Shown here one piece after another: positions 6,732-15,615 of a stretch of DNA of 64,000 nt. Source of the stretch: Pseudoalteromonas rhizosphaerae (GTDB lineage: Bacteria; Pseudomonadota; Gammaproteobacteria; Enterobacterales; Alteromonadaceae); NCBI RefSeq assembly GCF_902498845.1, contig NZ_CABVLM010000004.1, forward strand, positions 124,001-188,000. The letters are read 5' to 3'. The notes below the pieces were generated by a model, which did no database searches, was not told the DNA's origin, and was given only the letters and a program-made list of their open reading frames with translations. The translations under genes were made by a program, and so were the position numbers. How positions within the stretch are numbered: the stretch's first letter is position 1; every line of letters starts with the position of its first letter.

Positions 6732-9002
6732 ATGAAAAGCCAACGTTATTCTCTTTCAAATCATATATTGCTGCTGTGCTCGTCGAGCCTCGTTTTATCT
6801 GTGACTGCACAGGCAAATAATGATGATTTGAGTGCCTCAAGTCATAGCCTCGAAGTCATTGAGGTGTATGCACAAAAACGTGCGCAGGCAATAGAAGATG
6901 TTAGTATTGCCATTAGTCAGGTCAAAGGTGACAGCCTTAAAAACCAACATTATAAAGATTCAACAGAGTTATCGGTATTCGCGCCTAATTTAAAAATCAG
7001 CCAAAATGCGGCTGAAGGCACGCCACCGGCGGTAAATATCCGAGGGGTTGGTTTAGTTGACTACAATACGGCGAACACCTCGCCTGTGGCTATTTATGTA
7101 GACGACATTGCCGTAGGATCTGCAAGTAATCAGATCGTTAACTTCTTTGATATTGAGCAAGTGGATATTTTGCGTGGTCCGCAGGGGACTTTATTTGGCC
7201 GTAATTCAACTGGCGGAGCAATTTTAATTCGCACTAAACGCCCTGAATTTAACGAGTCGGGGTATTTAACAGCGGGTATAGCAAATAATAACGCGTTTAG
7301 TATTGATGCTATGTATAACAATCAATTAAGTGATAACAGCGCGTTTCGTGTTGCTTTAAATCATCAAGACTATGACTATTCAACCAGCAATACTTTTGCA
7401 CAATCACCTACCGCTGGAATGCAACAAACCAATGCACGGTTATCACTATTAAGTGATTTTGATACTGTACAGGTATTGTTACAAGCGCACCTCGAAGATT
7501 GGCAGGGTATTGTGCAGCCTGTCGGTAATATCGGTGTAGTGGCGGATCCATTAACAGGTCAGTTATGTAGTCCTAGCGAAGCTGGTTCGACAAATTGCTA
7601 TGATAACTTTGGCTTCAATGATGCCAGTGACGACTTTTACACGGTTAAAGTGAATAACGATTCTCCGCATAAAACGGATGGTAAAGGGTTTAGTGCACAT
7701 ATTAATTGGCAATTAAATGAGTTTAACGAAATTATTTCGATTAGTAGTTATAATCAATTAGAGCGCGATCATGCATTTAATTGTGATGGCTCACCAGCGC
7801 GATTATGCGAAGGAAATCTAGGTTTAGATACTCACTTATTTAGCCAAGAGTTACGCTTGCAAACGCAATGGAACAAACATACTTTAACCAGTGGTTTATA
7901 TTACGCAGATGAATCAATCAAACAAGATAATATTAACGATATTTTAAGAGATTATCGCGGTATATTAGCCACCGACTTAACCGCAACCTTCTTCTATGAT
8001 AACCAAATTGACACGCAAAATATTGCCGCTTTCAGCCAGTTAGACTATCAACTTAATTCAGATTGGTTGCTAAGTGTTGGACTACGTTATTCCTATGAGT
8101 CACTTGATTATGACTCAGTGGCACAATTAAATATGGTAGTTGATCCGAGTGATTTAGCAGGGGTTTTAGTGCCATTTTATCATGTGCAAGGCGAGCAATC
8201 CGATAATGGTTTTTCTGGTCAGTTTGCTGTGAACTATCTTATTAACGATACAACCCATGGCTATTACCGTTTTGCAAATGGGATTAAAAGTGGGGGTTAT
8301 AATGGCGGGTTTTTATCTTCCCCTGAGCAAGCCGAATTAGCTGACTATGGCAAAGAGCGTCTCAATGCGCATGAAATTGGTACTAAATCATGGTGGCCTG
8401 AGCAAGGTGTGCGGTTTAATTGGGCTGCTTTTTATTATGATTATAATGATCAGCAAGTGTTTATGAACCAACCATCAGACTCACCACAAAAGCCACCCGT
8501 GCAATTATTAGAGAACGTTGGTGATTCAGTGATCTATGGCCTTGAAGCTGAACTCGATTATCAAGCGACTAAAGCACTTTCAATGCGTTTTGCGATGGGT
8601 TACATTCCCCATGCGGAATTTGAAGAATTTGTTGATCCTTTGGGTAACAGTTTGACTCATAATCGGCTGCCATTTACATCAAAGTGGAATGTGAGTGCAG
8701 GCGTAGAATATCGTTTAGAGCTTGCTGGTAATCCCTTAACAACACAATTACTAGTGGATTATCAATCAGACTATTATTTTGATCAAAACCAAAATCCGTA
8801 TGCTATGCAAGATGGTTACAGTTTAGTCAATGGTAATATTCGTTATCAATTAGATAACCTAGGTTTTGTACTGTGGGGCAAAAATTTATTTGCCAGTGAG
8901 TACAGTAATTTGAAGTTTGATTTGAGCTCTTTCCTTGGCATGTTGGAAGATTTTAAAGGGGAAGGTCGCCGCTATGGTTTGGATATCAGTTATCAGTTCT
9001 AA
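6732..9002 (+). CDS. TonB-dependent outer-membrane receptor
   Basis: A 756-residue beta-barrel receptor with a signal peptide (cleavage near AQA-N, residue 27-29) and a probable TonB box LEVIEVYA (about 41-48). The plug domain follows: VEDVSIAIS-like start, VNIRGVG, VAIYVDDIAVG, and the canonical EQVDILRGPQGTLFGRNSTGGAI. The barrel ends in a terminal aromatic, DISYQF. It resembles the broad family used by marine bacteria for complex organic ligands rather than classic siderophore receptors, but the ligand cannot be read. It follows the FAD oxidoreductase by 105 bases and precedes the hybrid kinase by 30 bases, so all four genes may form one uptake-processing-signalling unit. Confidence 0.92.
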   Translation: MKSQRYSLSNHILLLCSSSLVLSVTAQANNDDLSASSHSLEVIEVYAQKRAQAIEDVSIAISQVKGDSLKNQHYKDSTELSVFAPNLKISQNAAEGTPPAVNIRGVGLVDYNTANTSPVAIYVDDIAVGSASNQIVNFFDIEQVDILRGPQGTLFGRNSTGGAILIRTKRPEFNESGYLTAGIANNNAFSIDAMYNNQLSDNSAFRVALNHQDYDYSTSNTFAQSPTAGMQQTNARLSLLSDFDTVQVLLQAHLEDWQGIVQPVGNIGVVADPLTGQLCSPSEAGSTNCYDNFGFNDASDDFYTVKVNNDSPHKTDGKGFSAHINWQLNEFNEIISISSYNQLERDHAFNCDGSPARLCEGNLGLDTHLFSQELRLQTQWNKHTLTSGLYYADESIKQDNINDILRDYRGILATDLTATFFYDNQIDTQNIAAFSQLDYQLNSDWLLSVGLRYSYESLDYDSVAQLNMVVDPSDLAGVLVPFYHVQGEQSDNGFSGQFAVNYLINDTTHGYYRFANGIKSGGYNGGFLSSPEQAELADYGKERLNAHEIGTKSWWPEQGVRFNWAAFYYDYNDQQVFMNQPSDSPQKPPVQLLENVGDSVIYGLEAELDYQATKALSMRFAMGYIPHAEFEEFVDPLGNSLTHNRLPFTSKWNVSAGVEYRLELAGNPLTTQLLVDYQSDYYFDQNQNPYAMQDGYSLVNGNIRYQLDNLGFVLWGKNLFASEYSNLKFDLSSFLGMLEDFKGEGRRYGLDISYQF

Positions 9003-9032
9003 TCTTTTTGTCATTAAACTGAGGCGTATTGT

Positions 9033-11735
9033 ATGCTGTTAAAAGCAATACAAGGTTTTTGCTATGTAGTCTTTTTAGGCTTGCTAACAATATATGTCTG
9101 CGAAGTGCGTGCAACACAGTCAGCGGATGTGTTTGTTTATACAGAGCAACAACAAGATATAAATTTGTTTCAAGTTGGTACCTTATTAGCGGCAAGTTAT
9201 GAAGGGTTTCCTGATAACAGTACTCAGATTGCGACGTGGCTTGACAATAAAAAACCACAAACAAGTACCACATATTATGGCGGAAGTTATTGGTTAGTTG
9301 TCGAACTTGAAAATCAGACTCAGCTAGCTGAATTAGTGTTGTTCCCTTACAACACCTTAGTATCGCGTATTGAAACACGTGTATATGATATGGCCGATCC
9401 CACATCTGAGGCCGCGCGTTACGTAACAGGGGGGATTGAAAAAAACGAATTTGCTTTTCATTACGGCAATAAAATAGCCCTTACACCAGGCAAGCGTTAC
9501 TTTTTGATCACCAAGTATGAAAGTGACTACTTTTACACTCCTCCTAAACTGGTATTAAAACCCTATGCAGACTTCTTTACTCAGGTCACCATCGAAAATA
9601 TGGTGATGATGTTGTGCTTTGGAGTAGGCATTGCGCTGGGTTTGTATAACTTATTAATATATTTTGGCGCACGGGATGTAACCCACCTTTATTACGCCTT
9701 ATTTACAGCATGCTGGGTATTTGCCTGGAGCCAGTTTTTCCATATTCCAGATCAACTATTTGGTTTTTATAATGCCCATTTTCATTGGCTAGGGTTTGTT
9801 TTAATACCATTAACTAACATATTATTTTTCAATAATTTGCTTAAGCTAAAAGACAGTTTTCCACAATTAGCCAAAGCATCAATTATATTAGCTGTGGTGG
9901 CAACCGCAGGTTTGCCTTTCGCTGCTATGTGGCCAGGTTTTGGGTTTATTTGGGCAACAATAGTAACGGGGTGCACCTTATGCTTAGGCATGTATATAGG
10001 GGTTCGCAGTTGGATGAGTGGTTTTAAACCCGCGCGATACTTTGTCTTTGCTTACCTAGCGATGGCAATTCCTAATATGGTGGGAAATTTAACTAATTTA
10101 GGTGTACTGACGCCGATTGCAATCGATTTGTACCTATTAGGTTTGATTGGCACCGCCTTAGATGCGATGTTACTCGCGTTTGCAGTGGCAAATAAATTTA
10201 GTATTTTACATGATGAGAATGTTGAGCTTACTAAAAACCTCGAGCAAAAAGTGCAATTGCGTACGCAGGAGTTACAACAATTGGCGTCAGAACTCACTGA
10301 TGCCAGTGAAGCTAAGAGCCGTTTTTTAGCAAATATGAGTCATGAAATACGTACGCCAATGACCTCTATTATAGGCTACGCAGATGGTATTATTTTAGGC
10401 GATATTAAGCCTCACGAACGAAATCATGGTATTCGGGTTATTTTACAAAACAGCCGCCATGTTTTAGGACTCATAAACGACATACTTGATATGTCAAAAA
10501 TAGAGGCCAATCGCCTTGAAATTGATTTAGTCGAGACTGACTTATTTGCAACCATTGCGCATATAGAATCGCTATTAGGCAAACAAATTCGTGATAAAGG
10601 TCTTAAATTTAAAGTTGATTACCAATTCCCACTGCCTGATTGGATTATTTCTGATCCAACCCGATTACGACAAATATTGTTAAACTTAACAGCTAATGCA
10701 TTAAAATTTACCACGGTAGGGCATATTCAATTAGTGGTGAGTTGCACTAAAGAGCAGCTTATCATTAAAGTTAAAGACACCGGCATTGGGATGACAGAGG
10801 CTGAGCAACAAGACTTGTTCACGCCGTTTTATCAGGCTGACTCATCGATCTCACGTAAATATGGCGGTACAGGACTCGGTTTAAATATTTCAAAAAGTTT
10901 AGCCGAAAAGTTAGATGGTAATATCACCGCTCATTCCCATGTTGGCAGTGGCAGTGAGTTTAGCCTCAATATCGCGCTATATATGCCTGAACGAGTGCGT
11001 TGGATCAATAGTTTTGATGAGATCTCTATAAGCAAAGAAAAAGAGCTGCCAAGTCAAGATCAGCGAAATCTCGTGGGTGAAGTGCTGGTAGCGGAAGATC
11101 ATCCTGAAAACCGTGAACTGATCAAACGTATTTTAGAGCGAATGGGGTTAACGGTTACTGCGGTAGAAAATGGCAAAGATGCAGTGCAAGCTACCCTAGA
11201 TCATCAATTTGATTTGATTTTATTAGATATTCAAATGCCAGTAATGGATGGTGAACAAGCGATTCATATTATGCAGGCAACAGGATTAACTACACCCATT
11301 GTTGCCCTTACAGCAAATACTATGAAGCATGAAGTTGATCGCTATCTAAAACAAGGGTTTATTGATCATATAGGCAAACCAATTGACCGCAGTGAATTTA
11401 GTCATAAAATTGCTAGTTATTTAGATATCGAAATGCTTGAAGATGTAAAATTGCCAGAGCATGAATTTGAGGTGCTTAAACAGGTGTACATAGAAGGGCT
11501 TAAAAAGCAGCGAGAAACAATAACCAAGCAATATACAGATGGCGATATGACAGGGTTTGCACAAAGTGTTCATATGCTAAAAGGAACTGCTGGAATGTTT
11601 GAGTGCGAAACATTGTACCAACATGCAATCAAGTTAGACAAAGCCCTTAAAGCCGATAGCGTGATGTTAGATAGCCATTTAGTTTATCAAGTGTTTGATG
11701 AAATTGATGATATTTTATGTCACTCACCTCAGTAA
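9033..11735 (+). CDS. hybrid sensor histidine kinase (7TMR-DISM, HisKA, HATPase, REC, Hpt)
   Basis: A 900-residue membrane kinase. Order: signal/TM start, a periplasmic 7TMR-DISM extracellular domain (about 35-185), a seven-helix 7TMR-DISM membrane block (about 188-390), a coiled linker, HisKA with phosphorylatable His437 (SHEIRTP), HATPase (NLTANALKF, DTGIGM, GGTGLGL), a receiver with Asp732 (LLDIQMPVMDG), and a C-terminal Hpt with His847 (HMLKGTAG). A complete phosphorelay is thus in one chain, needing only an external final response regulator, which is not adjacent. SD GAGGCG precedes the ATG. It sits 30 bases behind the TonB receptor; 7TMR-DISM sensors often detect sugars or small ligands. 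Its 3' end overlaps the convergent protease gene by 12 bases. Confidence 0.93.
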   Translation: MLLKAIQGFCYVVFLGLLTIYVCEVRATQSADVFVYTEQQQDINLFQVGTLLAASYEGFPDNSTQIATWLDNKKPQTSTTYYGGSYWLVVELENQTQLAELVLFPYNTLVSRIETRVYDMADPTSEAARYVTGGIEKNEFAFHYGNKIALTPGKRYFLITKYESDYFYTPPKLVLKPYADFFTQVTIENMVMMLCFGVGIALGLYNLLIYFGARDVTHLYYALFTACWVFAWSQFFHIPDQLFGFYNAHFHWLGFVLIPLTNILFFNNLLKLKDSFPQLAKASIILAVVATAGLPFAAMWPGFGFIWATIVTGCTLCLGMYIGVRSWMSGFKPARYFVFAYLAMAIPNMVGNLTNLGVLTPIAIDLYLLGLIGTALDAMLLAFAVANKFSILHDENVELTKNLEQKVQLRTQELQQLASELTDASEAKSRFLANMSHEIRTPMTSIIGYADGIILGDIKPHERNHGIRVILQNSRHVLGLINDILDMSKIEANRLEIDLVETDLFATIAHIESLLGKQIRDKGLKFKVDYQFPLPDWIISDPTRLRQILLNLTANALKFTTVGHIQLVVSCTKEQLIIKVKDTGIGMTEAEQQDLFTPFYQADSSISRKYGGTGLGLNISKSLAEKLDGNITAHSHVGSGSEFSLNIALYMPERVRWINSFDEISISKEKELPSQDQRNLVGEVLVAEDHPENRELIKRILERMGLTVTAVENGKDAVQATLDHQFDLILLDIQMPVMDGEQAIHIMQATGLTTPIVALTANTMKHEVDRYLKQGFIDHIGKPIDRSEFSHKIASYLDIEMLEDVKLPEHEFEVLKQVYIEGLKKQRETITKQYTDGDMTGFAQSVHMLKGTAGMFECETLYQHAIKLDKALKADSVMLDSHLVYQVFDEIDDILCHSPQ

Positions 11736-12536
11736 AATAAGCTGCTCACGGGTAATGTCCGGAAAATCAGTACGCTGTGTATAACGGGCATATAAGGTTG
11801 AAAAAATGGCGCTGCGTGAAAGCTGATCAAATGTTGTGATCAGTTTTTTTGCTGTTGTTTTTGAGCTATAACAACACTCGCGATAGCGTTTTATTAATTG
11901 TGTCAAGCTTTGTCCTTGTTGCTGTAAAGCCAGCTCTGCTTCAATAAAAAATGCGCTACCACTCCAATAAACTCTTTGTTGTGCACCTTGTTGCCACATA
12001 TCGTCGGCAAGTTCACTTAATGGCTGTTGCTTTGTTCGAGTTTGCTGACGTCCGCGTTCAAGCCCTGCAGATAGTCGTTGTATAAATTGCTTCCTAGTGA
12101 TCACTTTACTATCACGCATTATTATATTTTGCATATAGGTTGCAAATCCTTCACTTAACCAGAAGCCCGAATAGGGTAGTAACGGTAAGTAAAGGTGTGC
12201 CATTTCATGGTAGAGGGTCCAGTCATCGCGTAATTGTGTAAAACTGGCAAAGCGATCAAAATGTAACTCTATGCCATCTGGATCACCACGGCGCACACTT
12301 CCCCAAGGCACGGGTTCAAATGCAATATACCGAGGGTGTAAATAAATGGGTAAATTAGAGTATGGCAGTGGGCCTAAAGTTGCCTGAGTTTGCTCAAGAC
12401 TAAAATTCAGCCATTGCAGTATTATCTGCTGCTTGCTTTTTGACAGCTCGGTTAATCCTTGAGGATCAAGCTGGGCTGCGAAAACAGATGTACTCGCTAA
12501 ACAAGTAACGAATAAAATTCGATTAAACAGTTTCAT
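11724..12536 (-). CDS. exported HExxH metallopeptidase-like protein (peptidase MA/M1-like)
   Basis: A 270-residue protein with signal peptide (cut after SVFA, residue 20). The zinc signature is HEMAH at 110-114 with the third ligand probably Glu129 in WLSEGFATY, a gluzincin arrangement as in peptidase-MA-like families. No membrane anchor or extra domain follows, so it is probably periplasmic. Substrate unknown. Its stop codon lies inside the coding end of the hybrid kinase (12-base convergent overlap), so the two transcripts have complementary tails. Confidence 0.75.
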   Translation of the reverse strand: MKLFNRILFVTCLASTSVFAAQLDPQGLTELSKSKQQIILQWLNFSLEQTQATLGPLPYSNLPIYLHPRYIAFEPVPWGSVRRGDPDGIELHFDRFASFTQLRDDWTLYHEMAHLYLPLLPYSGFWLSEGFATYMQNIIMRDSKVITRKQFIQRLSAGLERGRQQTRTKQQPLSELADDMWQQGAQQRVYWSGSAFFIEAELALQQQGQSLTQLIKRYRECCYSSKTTAKKLITTFDQLSRSAIFSTLYARYTQRTDFPDITREQLILLR

Positions 12537-12703
12537 ATCTGGTACTTAATGGTTTTTAATTGCTCACAAAAGACCGAGTAAAGCATAAAATCCGTTCACT
12601 ATTTTATTGTTGAATGATAAGTATAGATGCTAAAACCACGACACTCACTGCCAACCATGGTTTAATGTTTATATGATATTTTATAATAAAAATATGGCAG
12701 GTT

Positions 12704-13963
12704 ATGGGTTATCAACACATTGAAATCCCACCTCAGGGTGAACAAATTAGCATTGATAATAAAGGCGTGTGGCATATTCCGGCGCAGCCGATCATTGCTT
12801 ATATTGATGGTGATGGAGTAGGGCAGGATATCTCCCCTTGTATGCGTGACATTGTGAACCATGCTGTGCAGTTATGTTATCAAGGAGTGCGAAAAATTCA
12901 CTGGATGGAAGTCTTTAACGGTGAAAAAGCTGCGCAGCTATATGATGGGGATTGGTTTCCGCAAGAGACGATTCATGCGGTTCGGCAATTTAAAATAGCG
13001 ATTAAAGGGCCTTTAACCACGCCGATTGGCGGAGGTTTTCGTTCACTCAATGTTGCTCTTCGTCATGAAATGGATTTATTTGTAAATATGCGGCCGATTA
13101 AAGGCTATTGCGCATTACCGTCACCGTTAAAAAAACCTGAAAATACCAATATTGTTGTGATCCGCGATAGCTCTGAAGATGTGTACTCTGGAATTGAATG
13201 GCAAGCTGGCAGTGTCGAAGCCGAAAAAATGCTGGATTTTTTATGCCAAGAAATGGGCGTAACCCGTCTGCGCTTTGATCAACAATGTGGTATTGGCATT
13301 AAAAATATTTCTAAAGAAGGGTCAGAGCGGCTAGTGCGCTATGCAATAGCGTATGCGCTTGAACAAAATAGTGACTCGGTAACGGTTGTGCATAAAGGCA
13401 ATGTACTTAAATTTACTGATGGTGCGTTTAAGCGTTGGGGGTTTGCCGTGGCGCAAACTGAGTTCTCAGCAATACCACACAGTAATGGCCGTTGGCTAGA
13501 AATACCACGTGAGGGCTTGGCACCGTTAGTTATTAAAGAAGTGATTGCAGATAACATGCTCCAGCAAGCGTTAATGAATCCTGAGCAATTTGATGTAGTG
13601 GTAACAACCAACCAAAATGGCGATTATCTAGCAGATATGTTGACTGCACAAGTGGGTGGTATTGGTATTATGCCCGCAGCAAATTTAAATAATGAAGTGG
13701 CTTTTTTTGAACCAACTCATGGCACGTTTGAGCGTATTGCTGGACAAGATAGTGCAAATCCTACCAGTAGTATTTTAAGTGCGGTGATGATGCTACGGTT
13801 TATGAATTGGCACGAAGCGGCCAACAGTATAGAGCTGGCTTTGCAACAGACATTCATAGCCGGTGAAGTGACCTTTGATTTACAGGCAGAGCAGCAAAAC
13901 TCGACCATCCTCAGTTGCAGTGATTTTACACAAAGGATAATCGAGCGTTTAAAAGTTTCATGA
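12704..13963 (+). CDS. icd: NADP-dependent isocitrate dehydrogenase
   Basis: A 419-residue TCA-cycle enzyme oxidising isocitrate to 2-oxoglutarate and CO2 with NADP. Clear family blocks: YIDGDGVG near the start, KGPLTTPIGGGFRSLNVALR (substrate loop), the Lys and Asp region VTVVHKGNVLKFTDG, and NLNNEVAFFEPTHGT. Ser114 in FRSLNVALR matches E. coli Ser113, the residue phosphorylated by AceK, whose gene lies 1.65 kb downstream. Length matches the E. coli enzyme (416). The gene has its own upstream region and abuts a convergent hypothetical gene with one base between stops. Confidence 0.97.
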   Translation: MGYQHIEIPPQGEQISIDNKGVWHIPAQPIIAYIDGDGVGQDISPCMRDIVNHAVQLCYQGVRKIHWMEVFNGEKAAQLYDGDWFPQETIHAVRQFKIAIKGPLTTPIGGGFRSLNVALRHEMDLFVNMRPIKGYCALPSPLKKPENTNIVVIRDSSEDVYSGIEWQAGSVEAEKMLDFLCQEMGVTRLRFDQQCGIGIKNISKEGSERLVRYAIAYALEQNSDSVTVVHKGNVLKFTDGAFKRWGFAVAQTEFSAIPHSNGRWLEIPREGLAPLVIKEVIADNMLQQALMNPEQFDVVVTTNQNGDYLADMLTAQVGGIGIMPAANLNNEVAFFEPTHGTFERIAGQDSANPTSSILSAVMMLRFMNWHEAANSIELALQQTFIAGEVTFDLQAEQQNSTILSCSDFTQRIIERLKVS

Positions 13964-13964
13964 G

Positions 13965-14417
13965 CTACGCTGCATTGGCGTTGTAGAGCTTTGCACGATA
14001 CATGCAAGGGCGATTAGTCAGTGTTGCAGCACGTTGATAAATTGCTTTTGCATTGTGTTCATCGCTTGGTGTACCGCTTAATGTATCCATTAAAGCAACA
14101 ACAATAATAGCTGGCACCTGACAGCAATATTCATCTAATACCGCAGTTGTTGTTTGTGCATCAACATGACAATGCGGGTGATTATGCTCAACTTGATACG
14201 CATGCAATAACGTTTGTACATCTAAACTGTCATTGTCAAAATGTTTGTTTTTACGACATTGACAGCCAAATTCATCAACCAGAGTCGCCAATGCTTGGTA
14301 AACATCATTACACTCAAGGGTGGTTTGCTTACAAAGTTGTTGTTCGATGAACGCATGTAAATGGCCGTCGATAAATAATCCGTCTTGTTGGGTGAAGCTT
14401 GCTGTAGTTTGCATCAT
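13965..14417 (-). CDS. hypothetical Cys/His-rich protein
   Basis: A 150-residue cytosolic protein that I do not recognise. It is rich in Cys and His, in clusters: FGCQCRKNKHFDN (about 51-63), EHNHPHCHVDA (about 77-87) and DEYCCQ (about 95-100). This suggests metal binding or redox-active thiols. No signal peptide or membrane segment. It ends one base from icd in convergent orientation and lies upstream of the LysR gene on the same strand with a 146-base gap. A link to the Icd/AceK region is only positional. Confidence 0.6.
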   Translation of the reverse strand: MMQTTASFTQQDGLFIDGHLHAFIEQQLCKQTTLECNDVYQALATLVDEFGCQCRKNKHFDNDSLDVQTLLHAYQVEHNHPHCHVDAQTTTAVLDEYCCQVPAIIVVALMDTLSGTPSDEHNAKAIYQRAATLTNRPCMYRAKLYNANAA

Positions 14418-14563
14418 AATGTTGTCTCTCAGTGTTAGTGGTTAACTCATTTGGTATGACTTCACTGTAGCCCTAAGCACACTATTTATGAAATTGTTGT
14501 TTTCAATAACTGATATTGATTTAATCAATAATAACGAGAGAGCTCCATTTTAATTAGAGCTTT

Positions 14564-15529
14564 CTAGCGATCAGCAATCGTATTAGCGAACGCTTGCAGT
14601 TCGCGGCGTAACCATTGGTGTGGGCTGGCATGATGCAGTAATGGGCTCCATAGCATTTTTACTTCAATTGGGACAATTTGAAACGGCACAGGACTAATCA
14701 CTAACTCGGTATGTTTAGTTAGCAGCATTGCTTGTCGTCTTGGTAGTGTGGCGATCAGTTGTGGCGATTGGCATAGCAAACTTGCCACCATGTAATGACG
14801 AGTAAACACCCGAATATGACGGGTTTGTTCAAGCTGCCAAAGAGCTTCGTCTACCCATCCCAGCTTTTGGCTACCTGATTTATTCGTGACGGCAGCTTCA
14901 GCCCCCCAGCCTGCACGATTTACCCAAATATGCTCTGACGCTAAGTATTGCTCTAGATCAGGCTGTTTTAAGTATGGGTTAGCTGGATGCATTAAACAGC
15001 AATAGTTATCGCGCCAGACACTGGCCTGATGAAAAGACCGTGGTAGGCCGTTGAAGCGATTGATGGCTAAGTCAATGCTGCCCTTTTCCATATCTTGCAG
15101 GCTAACATCGCTGGGGCTAAGCACATCAAAATTAAGTCCTGGATGTTTATTGAGTTGCTGGGTAATAAAAGGCGCGACTAGCGTTGATTCTAAATAATCA
15201 TTCGCCATAATTCTAAAGGTGAGTTCGCCAGTGGTTGGATCAAACATATCACTGGGTTGGGTTATTGCCTCAGCCATTTTTAACAGCGCTTCTATTTCAG
15301 GTTTTAAACTCAGCGCTTTTGCAGTAGGAGTCATAGAGCCTGCGGCACGAACTAGGAGCGGATCGTCAAATAAATCACGTAAACGTTTTAGTGCATTACT
15401 CATTGCAGGTTGGGTTAATGCTAATTTATTTGCCGCTTTCGAGACATTTCGCTCATCTATCAGTACATTTAAGTACACAAGCAAGTTGAGATCGACATTT
15501 CTTATATTCATTTGATCAATCTTATTCAT
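14564..15529 (-). CDS. LysR-type transcriptional regulator
   Basis: A 321-residue regulator. The N-terminal winged helix-turn-helix reads VDLNLLVYLNVLIDERNVSKAANKLALTQPAMSNALKRLRD, followed by LFDDPLLVRAAGSMTPT; both are typical of the NodD/NahR/LeuO-like branch. The rest is the two-lobed effector domain (about 95-310). It is divergent from aceK with 86 bases between starts, the classic arrangement for a LysR protein controlling its neighbour. So aceK is a candidate target, and the effector might be a TCA or glyoxylate-shunt metabolite; both points are inference. Confidence 0.93.
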   Translation of the reverse strand: MNKIDQMNIRNVDLNLLVYLNVLIDERNVSKAANKLALTQPAMSNALKRLRDLFDDPLLVRAAGSMTPTAKALSLKPEIEALLKMAEAITQPSDMFDPTTGELTFRIMANDYLESTLVAPFITQQLNKHPGLNFDVLSPSDVSLQDMEKGSIDLAINRFNGLPRSFHQASVWRDNYCCLMHPANPYLKQPDLEQYLASEHIWVNRAGWGAEAAVTNKSGSQKLGWVDEALWQLEQTRHIRVFTRHYMVASLLCQSPQLIATLPRRQAMLLTKHTELVISPVPFQIVPIEVKMLWSPLLHHASPHQWLRRELQAFANTIADR

Positions 15530-15615
15530 TCGCTGTATTAATTATCTAAATTAAAGCGTGCTTGCTAAGGTGTGTAAACCACTAAATAGACATAGTCATC
15601 ATAAGTGATAGAAAT

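Noticed and set aside
8986..9405. Minus-strand 139-codon frame across the TonB receptor/kinase junction
   Set aside because: Overlaps two firm genes and shows no family pattern; shadow.
13717..14007. Minus-strand frame of about 96 codons across the icd end
   Set aside because: Lies within the well-conserved icd coding region and has no start signal; shadow frame.
14530..14563. AGAGAGCTC / GAGCTTTCT inverted repeat downstream of the LysR gene
   Set aside because: One mismatch and no T-tract; too weak to call a terminator.
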